A DNA stretch of 11,680 bases. Source: an uncultured Eubacteriales bacterium (GTDB taxonomy: Bacteria > Bacillota > Clostridia > Monoglobales > Monoglobaceae). Location: NCBI GenBank assembly GCA_900552305.1, contig URZD01000052.1, positions 1 through 11,680 of the forward strand, in the 5' to 3' direction. Every line of letters begins with the position of its first letter. Position 1 is the first letter of the stretch. Shown piece by piece: positions 5,274 to 11,680 of the stretch. The translations under genes were made by a program, and so were the position numbers. The notes beneath the pieces were generated by a model. The model did not search any database. It saw only the letters and a program-made list of their open reading frames with translations, and was not told the origin of the DNA.

Positions 5274-8200
5274 CTAATATTCAATTACGCCTTCGTATAC
5301 AAGGCTTGCATTTCCCGTCAGGTACACCGCGTCATCGGTGTATTTTACGGTAAGCTCGCCGCCGTTGACGCGGACGGTTATATCCTCGCCTTTAAGGCAA
5401 TGTCCGCTTTCAACCGCTGCAACAACCGCCGCGCACGCGCCGGTACCGCACGCTGGGGTTTCGCCGTTGCCGCGCTCCCATACACGCATACGCAATGTCC
5501 TGTCATCCACGATACGGACAAACTCCGTATTTATACGTTCGGGGAAAATCGGCGCGTTTTCAAACATAGGTCCGATTTTCTCTATGTCTATGTTGTCTAT
5601 TCTGTCACAGAAAACAACACAGTGCGGATTTCCGACCGAAACACAGGTTATGTTGTATTTGCCGTCCGCAATATTGACCGGCGTGTCTATAACCGTTTCA
5701 GAGCCGACGGAAACCGGAATGAGCTTTGAGTCAAGGCTCGCCTTGCCCACGTTTACCGTAACCGTTCGCACCTTGCCGCCGTAGAGGTAGACGCGCAGCT
5801 CCTTTATGCCGCTTGCGGTTTCAATCGTGAACTGCTTTTTCTGGATAAGTCCGTTGTCGTAAAGGTATTTTCCGACACAGCGGATGCTGTTGCCCGCCAT
5901 TTTGCCCTCGCTGCCGTCGCTGTTGAAAATACGCATTTTGTAGTCAGCAATGCTCGAGTTTTCAATCAGTACAATTCCGTCGCCGCCTATGCCGAAGTGG
6001 CGGTCGGTGAGCGTTATGCTGAGCGATTCGGGGCAGGTGATTTCGCCGCTGCGGTTGTCAAAGAAGATATAATCATCACCGCTGCCGTGCATTTTGATAA
6101 ATCTGATTTTCTGCCTTGACGTGCGCAGATGACCGATGTCAACAAGCTCCGTGTTATTCTCGTTAAAGCGGCTGAGAATGATGTCGGCAAGGCTGTTCGC
6201 CGTGTCAAGCGAGGTCAGACACGCAATCGAAAGCTGAATTGCGCGGCGGTGTATATTCATGTAGTCCTCGATGTCCTTCGGGTCGCCCGAGTTGGTGTAG
6301 ACGATATAGTCAATTTTGTCGCTTTCAAGGAGAGGGATTATGTCCTTATGCTCAACCGCTATCGGTTCAATGCCGAGCGACTGTATCATAGCCGTGTTTT
6401 CGGGACTTGCGTAAATCGTCAGTCCCGCGTCAAAGAACTTCTTGGCAAGCCGCAAAAGCGGAGTGTGTTCGCGCTTGTCAACGCTGATGAATACGCCGCC
6501 GTGCTTCTTTTCCAGGCAGAAACCCGCCGCGGTAAGTCCTTTGAACAGAGCTTCGGTAAGCGTTTTGCCTATGCCCAGAACCTCGCCGGTCGATTTCATC
6601 TCGGGACCGAGAAGCGAGTTTACGTCGGACAGCTTTTCAAACGAGAACACGGGAACCTTTACCGAAACGTACGGAGACGGCTTGTAAAGACCTGTTCCGT
6701 AGCCAAGCTCGCGCAGACGAGCGCCCTGCATAACCCGCGTTGCAATATCAATCATCGGAACCTCCGAAACCTTGCTGATGTACGGCACGGTTCTGGACGC
6801 TCTGGGGTTGACCTCGATTACGTATATCTCGTTTTTATAGATAAGGAACTGTATATTGATAAGCCCCTTTGTTTTAAGCGACAGAGCCAGCTTTTCCGAG
6901 CAGTCGATAATCTTTTCAAGCAGCATATCGCTTGTGTTCTGCGGCGGGTAGACCGCAATGGAGTCGCCGCTGTGGATTCCCGCGCGTTCGATATGTTCAA
7001 GCACGCCGGGGATAAGCACGTCCTCGCCGTCCGAGATTACATCGACCTCCAGCTCTCTGCCCATCATATATTTGTCCACAAGAACAGGGTTGTCAATCTT
7101 CTGCATAAGAATGATGTTCATGTACCTGCGTATGTCGTCGTCCGTGTACGCGATAATCATGTTCTGACCGCCGATTACATAGGAGGGGCGAAGGAGTACG
7201 GGGAAACCGAGCGTTTCCGCCGCGCGGACCGCCTCGTCCGCGGTCATGACGGTAAGTCCCTTAGGACGTTTTATGTCAAAGCGTTCCAAAAGCTCGTCAA
7301 AACGCTCTCTGTCCTCCGCCATATCGATACTTTCCGCCGAGGTACCGAGGATTTTTACGCCCATACCGTCAAGGAACATGGTCAGCTTGATTGCGGTCTG
7401 ACCTCCGAATGCGACCACAACGCCCTCCGGCTTTTCAACATTGATGATGTTCATAACGTCCTCCGGCGTGAGCGGTTCGAAGTAAAGTCTGTCAGCCGTG
7501 TCAAAGTCGGTCGAAACGGTTTCCGGGTTGTTGTTTACGATAACAACGTGATAACCCATTTTTTTCAGCGTCCATACGCAGTGTACGGACGAATAGTCGA
7601 ACTCGATACCCTGTCCGATTCGGATAGGACCTGAGCCGAGAACGATAATCTTTTTATCGTCAGACGCGGTTTCGCGCGCTTCACATTCCTTGTCATAGGT
7701 GCTGTAGAAGTACGGAGTTTCCGCCGCGAACTCGGCAGCGCAGGTGTCAACCATTTTATAGACCGCGGGGCGCGGATTTTCTATATCACAGCCGGAAATA
7801 CGTTTGATTGCCGCATCAGTGTAGCCGAGCTGCTTACCGTGCAGATACATTTCGTTTGTCAGGCTGCCGCCTTCGAGTTGCTTTTCATAATCCGCGAGCT
7901 TTTGGAGTTTTGCGATAAACCACTCGTCAATTTTGGTTATATCGTGAATTTTCTCTATTGATATTCCCTGTTTAAGAGCCTCAAATACAGTGAACAGGCG
8001 GCGGTCGTCCGTTTGCTTCAGCTGCTTTTCGATATTGACCTCCTTCAGCTGCGGCATATTGAGGGTGTCAAGACCGATTTCCGCGCCGCGAACAGCCTTC
8101 ATAAGCGCCATTTCAAACGTGGGCGCGATAGCCATAACCTCGCCTGTCGCCTTCATCTGTGTGCCGAGGGTGCGTTTTGCGTAAACGAACTTGTCAAACG

Positions 8201-9281
8201 GCCACTTGGGCAGTTTGACAACGATGTAGTCAAGAGCCGGCTCAAAGCAGGCGAATGTTTTGCCTGTTACGTCGTTTTTAATCTCGTCAAGAGTGTAGCC
8301 GAGCGCGATTTTTGTCGCAACCTTTGCAATCGGGTAGCCGGTCGCCTTGCTGGCGAGCGCCGAGGAACGCGAAACTCTTGGGTTTACTTCGATTACCGCG
8401 TATTCAAAGGTGTCGGGATTGAGCGCAAACTGACAGTTGCAGCCGCCCTCGATGCCGAGCGCGGTAATTATATCAAGCGATGCGCTGCGCAGCATTTGGT
8501 ATTCCTTGTCGGAGAGCGTAACCGCGGGCGCAACAACTATACTGTCGCCTGTGTGTACGCCGACAGGGTCAAAGTTTTCCATGCTGCACACTGTGATTAC
8601 GTTGCCCGCGCCGTCGCGCATAACCTCGAATTCTATCTCCTTCCAGCCGTAGATGTACTTCTCGACAAGAATCTGGGTAATAGGCGAGAGGTCAAGACCG
8701 CCTCGCGCAACCGTAAGAAATTCGTCCTTGTTATACGCAACGCCGCCGCCCGCACCGCCGAGGGTAAATGCCGGGCGGATGATAACCGGGAAACCAATTT
8801 TCTCGGCGATTTTCAGCGCGGTGTCTATATCCGTTGCGATGTCGGAAGGGATAACAGGCTGACCGAGCGAGAGCATGGTTTCTTTAAACAGCTCTCTGTC
8901 CTCCGCTCTGTCGATTGCGTCCTCGCACGTTCCGATGAGGGATACGCCCATTTTTTTGAGAAAGCCTTCCTTTGAAAGCTGCATCGCGATTGTCAGACCC
9001 GTCTGACCGCCGAGAGAGGCAAGAAGGCTGTCGGGACGCTCTTTTTCGATTATACGCTTGACCGTTGCGGCGGGGAGCGGCTCAAGATAGATTTCGTCCG
9101 CCCTTGCCTTGTCGGTCATGATTGTTGCGGGGTTGGAGTTGACAAGAACGATGTTAAGACCCGCGTCGCGAAGAACGCGGCACGCCTGCGCCCCCGCGTA
9201 GTCGAACTCCGCTGCCTGACCTATTACAATAGGACCCGAGCCGATAACAAGAACTTTTTTGATATTTGGATTTAACGGCAT
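5274..9281 (-). CDS. carB-dapF: Carbamoyl-phosphate synthase large subunit fused to diaminopimelate epimerase
   Basis: One uninterrupted 1335-residue frame. Residues 1-1050 are CarB, which makes carbamoyl phosphate from bicarbonate, two ATP and ammonia passed from CarA. It has two homologous ATP-grasp halves: about 1-400 (VIGSGPIVIGQAAEFDYAG, GVHTGDS, IEVNPRVSRSSALASKATGYP) and about 543-925 (VLGSGPIRIGQGIEFDYS, GIHSGDS, IEVNPRASRTVPYISKV). An oligomerisation domain lies between them, and a methylglyoxal-synthase-like allosteric domain spans about 928-1036. CarB normally ends near 1070. A short linker (about 1037-1057) leads into a full DapF domain at 1058-1335, starting IRFIKMHGSGDDY. DapF interconverts LL- and meso-diaminopimelate. 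Its second catalytic Cys is present (ACGTG, Cys1278), as are NPH (1218-1220), Asn1251 and Glu1269-Arg1270. The first catalytic Cys is Ala1129 (MAGNSIRC) and the usual Asn of GxGNDF is Asp1069. The start is ATG at 9281, overlapping the carA stop as TAATG, with AGGAGG (9291-9296) 9 nt upstream, so the two are translationally coupled. CarB function is near certain; epimerase activity is in doubt. Confidence 0.95.
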   Translation of the reverse strand: MPLNPNIKKVLVIGSGPIVIGQAAEFDYAGAQACRVLRDAGLNIVLVNSNPATIMTDKARADEIYLEPLPAATVKRIIEKERPDSLLASLGGQTGLTIAMQLSKEGFLKKMGVSLIGTCEDAIDRAEDRELFKETMLSLGQPVIPSDIATDIDTALKIAEKIGFPVIIRPAFTLGGAGGGVAYNKDEFLTVARGGLDLSPITQILVEKYIYGWKEIEFEVMRDGAGNVITVCSMENFDPVGVHTGDSIVVAPAVTLSDKEYQMLRSASLDIITALGIEGGCNCQFALNPDTFEYAVIEVNPRVSRSSALASKATGYPIAKVATKIALGYTLDEIKNDVTGKTFACFEPALDYIVVKLPKWPFDKFVYAKRTLGTQMKATGEVMAIAPTFEMALMKAVRGAEIGLDTLNMPQLKEVNIEKQLKQTDDRRLFTVFEALKQGISIEKIHDITKIDEWFIAKLQKLADYEKQLEGGSLTNEMYLHGKQLGYTDAAIKRISGCDIENPRPAVYKMVDTCAAEFAAETPYFYSTYDKECEARETASDDKKIIVLGSGPIRIGQGIEFDYSSVHCVWTLKKMGYHVVIVNNNPETVSTDFDTADRLYFEPLTPEDVMNIINVEKPEGVVVAFGGQTAIKLTMFLDGMGVKILGTSAESIDMAEDRERFDELLERFDIKRPKGLTVMTADEAVRAAETLGFPVLLRPSYVIGGQNMIIAYTDDDIRRYMNIILMQKIDNPVLVDKYMMGRELEVDVISDGEDVLIPGVLEHIERAGIHSGDSIAVYPPQNTSDMLLEKIIDCSEKLALSLKTKGLINIQFLIYKNEIYVIEVNPRASRTVPYISKVSEVPMIDIATRVMQGARLRELGYGTGLYKPSPYVSVKVPVFSFEKLSDVNSLLGPEMKSTGEVLGIGKTLTEALFKGLTAAGFCLEKKHGGVFISVDKREHTPLLRLAKKFFDAGLTIYASPENTAMIQSLGIEPIAVEHKDIIPLLESDKIDYIVYTNSGDPKDIEDYMNIHRRAIQLSIACLTSLDTANSLADIILSRFNENNTELVDIGHLRTSRQKIRFIKMHGSGDDYIFFDNRSGEITCPESLSITLTDRHFGIGGDGIVLIENSSIADYKMRIFNSDGSEGKMAGNSIRCVGKYLYDNGLIQKKQFTIETASGIKELRVYLYGGKVRTVTVNVGKASLDSKLIPVSVGSETVIDTPVNIADGKYNITCVSVGNPHCVVFCDRIDNIDIEKIGPMFENAPIFPERINTEFVRIVDDRTLRMRVWERGNGETPACGTGACAAVVAAVESGHCLKGEDITVRVNGGELTVKYTDDAVYLTGNASLVYEGVIEY

Positions 9282-10342
9282 TATTTTTCCCCTCCTAACA
9301 TATTGATAAACCTGTCAAACAGGAAGTTTGTGTCTTTCGGTCCCGAACACGCCTCCGGGTGGAACTGTACCGAGAACGCCGAAAGCTCGGGGTAGTCTAC
9401 GCCCTCGCACGTTCCGTCGTTAGCGTTTTCAAAGCTGACGTGCGCGCCCTTTGGCAGCGAGTCGGATATAACCGCGTAGCCGTGGTTCTGACTGGAAATG
9501 AACACGCGTCCGCTTTCCATGCTGCGTACCGGCTGATTTACTCCGCGGTGACCGTATTTGAGCTTGTCCGTCTTTGCTCCGCTTGCAAGGGCAAGGAGCT
9601 GATGACCCAGACATATTCCGAAAACCGGCTTTCTGCCGATGATGTTTTTGATGTTGTTTATTACCTCGGTGTTTTCCGCGGGGTCGCCGGGACCGTTGGA
9701 GAGCATAATTCCGTCATAGCCGCAAAGAGTGTCCGCGTCTGTGTCATACGGGAAAACCGTAACCTCACAGCCGCGTTTGCTCAGCTCGCGGGCGATGTTT
9801 TCCTTTGCGCCGAGGTCGAGAAGTGCGACCGAGAATTTCTTTTCGCCGACCGCGGGAACAGTGTAGTTTTCTGTGCAGCTTACGCTTTTTACCGCGTCAT
9901 GCACGGTGTAGCTGAGCAGTTCCGCCGGTTTGTCCGCGGGAATTTCGCTCACGATTTTTGCGTTCATTACGCCGTGTTCGCGGATTATTCTTGTAAGCTC
10001 GCGCGTGTCAACGCCGCAGATTCCGGGAATACCGCACTCCTTGAGGTATTCGCCGAGGGTTGATTCGCAGCGGAAGTTGGACGGGTAATCGCAGAGGTCG
10101 CGGACGATATATCCGAACAGCGCGGGCCCGGCGCTTTCCTTATCCTCGGGAATCATACCGTAGTTTCCGATTAGCGGGAAGGTTTGTATTACAATCTGAC
10201 CGTAGTAGCTGGGATCGGTCAGAGTTTCGATATATCCGCCCATGCCGGTAGTGAAAACAAGCTCGCCGACAACGTCCTTTTCCGCACCGAAACGCTCACC
10301 GCAGAATATGTGACCGTCTTCCAAAATTATATATGCTTTCAT
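9281..10342 (-). CDS. carA: Carbamoyl-phosphate synthase small (glutaminase) subunit
   Basis: A 353-residue cytoplasmic subunit that hydrolyses glutamine and channels ammonia to CarB. The N-terminal CarA domain has the family signature GMGGYIETLTDPSYYGQIV (33-51). The C-terminal class-I glutamine amidotransferase domain, about 170-350, has the nucleophile Cys244 in GICLGHQ and the partner pair His328/Glu330 in FHPEACSGP, all intact. Length is normal for the shorter Firmicutes type. The start is ATG at 10342, with AAAGGCGG (10349-10356) 6 nt upstream, a somewhat weak site. Its stop shares one base with the carB start (TAATG). It lies 69 bp downstream of argF with no terminator between them, so it belongs to the arginine operon. 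This suggests the arginine-specific type of synthetase rather than one under pyrimidine control. Confidence 0.97.
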   Translation of the reverse strand: MKAYIILEDGHIFCGERFGAEKDVVGELVFTTGMGGYIETLTDPSYYGQIVIQTFPLIGNYGMIPEDKESAGPALFGYIVRDLCDYPSNFRCESTLGEYLKECGIPGICGVDTRELTRIIREHGVMNAKIVSEIPADKPAELLSYTVHDAVKSVSCTENYTVPAVGEKKFSVALLDLGAKENIARELSKRGCEVTVFPYDTDADTLCGYDGIMLSNGPGDPAENTEVINNIKNIIGRKPVFGICLGHQLLALASGAKTDKLKYGHRGVNQPVRSMESGRVFISSQNHGYAVISDSLPKGAHVSFENANDGTCEGVDYPELSAFSVQFHPEACSGPKDTNFLFDRFINMLGGEK

Positions 10343-10411
10343 GCTGTACCGCCTTTCATATCATAAATCGGGGGCGGAAGCAAAATGCACCCACCCTCTG
10401 TAATTCAAAAA

Positions 10412-11320
10412 CTAATCCTTTAAAAGTGTTACCAAAACCGCTTTTTGAGCGTGAAGGCGGTTTTCCGCCTCGTTAAATATCTCGTCCGCGTGCTTTTCAA
10501 ATACCTCGGCGGTAATTTCCTCGCCGCGGTGCGCCGGCAGACAGTGGAGTACCATTGCTCCATTGTGACATACCGACATAAGCTCGTCGTTTATCTGATA
10601 CCCTGCAAAAATCTTTTTCCGCTCGGCTGCCTCGTCCTCCTGACCCATTGACGCCCATACGTCCGTGTACACAACGTCCGCGTCCTTTGCCGCTTCCAGC
10701 GGGGACTCGGTGCAGAGGAAGTCGCCGTTTTCCTTTGCCCATTCCATCAGCTCAGCGTCAGGCTCAAAGCCTTTCGGGCAGGCGATTGCAAACTTTATGC
10801 CGAGCTTGATACAGCCGACAATAAGCGAGTTTGCCATATTGTTGCCGTCGCCTATGAAGCACAGCTTTAAGTCCTTGAAGGTGCCGAGGTGTTCTCTTAT
10901 CGTCATGAGGTCGGCAAGGACCTGACACGGATGACAGTAGTCGGTAAGTCCGTTGATAATCGGGATTGAGCCGTACTTTGCAAGAGCTTCGACTTCCTCT
11001 TGTTTGAAGGTTCTTATCATAATGCCGTCAAGGAAACGCGAAAGAACTCTTGCGGTGTCTTCAACAGGCTCACCCCTGCCTATCTGAAGGTCGTTTGAAC
11101 TGAGAAACAGCGGGTTTCCGCCGAGGTCGTGCATACCGACTTCAAAGGAAACGCGTGTCCGCGTAGACGATTTTTCAAAAATCATACCAAGGGATTTGCC
11201 CTCCAGGTGGCGGTGCGGAATTCCGTTTTTCTTTTCGTATTTTAGCTGATCCGCCATGTTCAGGACGTCGATTATCTCCTGTGCGCTCCAATCCGAGAGT
11301 TTAAGTAAGTGCTTTGCCAT
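10412..11320 (-). CDS. argF: Ornithine carbamoyltransferase
   Basis: A 302-residue cytoplasmic enzyme that makes citrulline from ornithine and carbamoyl phosphate, the product of the CarAB genes just downstream. The carbamoyl-phosphate loop SSTRTR (51-56), HPCQ (130-133), the ornithine-side DVWASMG (220-226) and the HCLPAHRGEE motif (259-268) with its catalytic Cys are all present. The SMG loop and HCLPA motif separate it from aspartate carbamoyltransferase. A TTG codon at 11326 could add two residues, but AAAGGA is only 3 nt from it and 9 nt from the ATG at 11320, so the ATG is preferred. It follows argD after 32 bp. A catabolic (arcB) role is less likely, because the neighbours are biosynthetic and no arcA or arcC is seen. 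Confidence 0.96.
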   Translation of the reverse strand: MAKHLLKLSDWSAQEIIDVLNMADQLKYEKKNGIPHRHLEGKSLGMIFEKSSTRTRVSFEVGMHDLGGNPLFLSSNDLQIGRGEPVEDTARVLSRFLDGIMIRTFKQEEVEALAKYGSIPIINGLTDYCHPCQVLADLMTIREHLGTFKDLKLCFIGDGNNMANSLIVGCIKLGIKFAIACPKGFEPDAELMEWAKENGDFLCTESPLEAAKDADVVYTDVWASMGQEDEAAERKKIFAGYQINDELMSVCHNGAMVLHCLPAHRGEEITAEVFEKHADEIFNEAENRLHAQKAVLVTLLKD

Positions 11321-11336
11321 TTTCAAAAATCCTTTC

Positions 11337-11348
11337 TGCCGTACGGCA
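11337..11348. repeat. 12-bp palindrome between argD and argF
   Basis: TGCCGTACGGCA lies in the 32-bp argD-argF gap, starting 4 bp after the argD stop and ending just upstream of the argF ribosome binding site. The same 12 bases form the core of the palindrome at 5239-5264 at the other end of the operon, and in both places GTTTTAT follows closely on the plus strand. Confidence 0.6.
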
Positions 11349-11352
11349 CGTT

Positions 11353-11680
11353 TTATTCCATAACCTTTTTGAGTATTTCAAGACCCGCATCAATTTCCGC
11401 GTCGCTTATGCTGAGCGCGGGAAGAAGGCGGAGCCTGTCCTTTGCGGTGAGGATAAGAAGTCCGTTTTCAAGACATTTTGCCGCAATCTCATGCGCGTCG
11501 CCCGTGACGCTTGCGCCGAGCATATATCCCATGCCGGACACGCCCGTAATGCCTTTTATGGATTTCAGTTCTGAAACAAGGTATTTGCTTTTTTCCGTGA
11601 TATGCGCCATAAGCGCACTGTCAATTCTGCTGATGACGTTTACCGCTGCGGCGCACGAAACAGGGTTGCCGCCGAAGGTG
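11353..11680 (-). CDS. argD: Acetylornithine aminotransferase, C-terminal part (cut by window edge)
   Basis: The last 108 residues of a class-III PLP-dependent aminotransferase; the start and the PLP-binding Lys lie beyond the right edge of the window. The visible part opens with TFGGNPVSCAAAVNVI, which matches the TFGGNP segment after the active-site Lys in ArgD. It continues with GMGYMLGASV and ends in LRLLPALSISDAEIDAGLEILKKVME, the usual small C-terminal domain. ArgD transfers an amino group from glutamate to N-acetylglutamate semialdehyde, giving N-acetylornithine. It is the first gene of the operon visible here; argC, argJ and argB commonly precede it in Clostridia, but they are not in view. 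Related aminotransferases (ornithine, GABA) share the motif; the argF-carAB context supports ArgD. Confidence 0.9.
   Translation of the reverse strand, partial: TFGGNPVSCAAAVNVISRIDSALMAHITEKSKYLVSELKSIKGITGVSGMGYMLGASVTGDAHEIAAKCLENGLLILTAKDRLRLLPALSISDAEIDAGLEILKKVME

Noticed and set aside
6129..7634. Plus-strand open frame of 501 codons inside carB-dapF
   Set aside because: It lies wholly antisense to the CarB part. Its translation is rich in Arg, Val and His with no recognisable motif, typical of an antisense shadow of a GC-biased gene.
8013..8975. Plus-strand open frame of 320 codons inside carB
   Set aside because: It is antisense to well-conserved CarB sequence, has no plausible ribosome binding site that I could see, and shows no domain.
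9359..10063. Plus-strand open frame of 234 codons inside carA
   Set aside because: It is antisense to carA, whose catalytic motifs are all intact, so this is a shadow frame.
10343..10411. Hairpin in the argF-carA gap as a terminator or attenuator
   Set aside because: GGGTGG can pair with CCGCCC, one pair being G-U, but the loop is large and no T-tract follows, so I do not call it a terminator.
11320..11326. TTG start for argF, adding two residues
   Set aside because: The ribosome binding site is only 3 nt from the TTG but 9 nt from the ATG at 11320, which also gives the more usual N-terminus.
10343..11680. ArgR (ARG box) operator or T-box in the arginine operon
   Set aside because: No ARG-box-like AT-rich palindrome or T-box leader was seen in the short gaps. 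The operon's promoter lies outside the window.

Overview
The window looks like chromosomal DNA of a Gram-positive anaerobe of the class Clostridia. The evidence is the RNase J gene, a secreted protein ending in S-layer homology (SLH) repeats, clustered arginine-biosynthesis genes, strong AGGAGG-type ribosome binding sites, some TTG/GTG starts, and AT-rich intergenic DNA around coding DNA of roughly balanced GC. An uncultured gut lineage would fit, but the sequence alone does not fix a genus.

Layout, left to right. (1) 71-421, minus strand: a small membrane-anchored protein of unknown function with a glycosyltransferase-like motif. (2) 593-2335, minus strand: RNase J and its strong hairpin terminator. 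(3) 2336-2673: a divergent AT-rich promoter region with one good promoter facing each way. (4) 2674-4719, plus strand: an exported protein with YcdB/PepSY-like repeats and three C-terminal SLH motifs. (5) 4720-5273: a gene-poor stretch with terminators and the decayed C-terminal end of an IS1182-type transposase, abutting the terminator of the arginine operon. (6) 5274-11680, minus strand: an arginine operon transcribed argD (cut by the window edge), argF, carA, carB. The carB reading frame continues without a stop into a complete diaminopimelate epimerase (dapF) domain.

How the genes work together: CarA and CarB make carbamoyl phosphate from glutamine, bicarbonate and ATP. ArgF joins it to ornithine to give citrulline, and ArgD acts earlier, making N-acetylornithine. 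The operon setting suggests that this synthetase serves arginine. DapF would belong to the lysine/peptidoglycan branch, so the fusion puts an apparently unrelated step on the same polypeptide.

Most worth a second look: the CarB-DapF fusion; the DapF active site, where the first catalytic Cys is Ala (residue 1129) and the usual substrate-binding Asn is Asp (1069); the degenerate allosteric (MGS) domain of CarB; and an identical 12-bp palindrome, TGCCGTACGGCA, in two non-coding spots of the arginine operon. No CRISPR array, tRNA, rRNA, phage region or defence system was seen.
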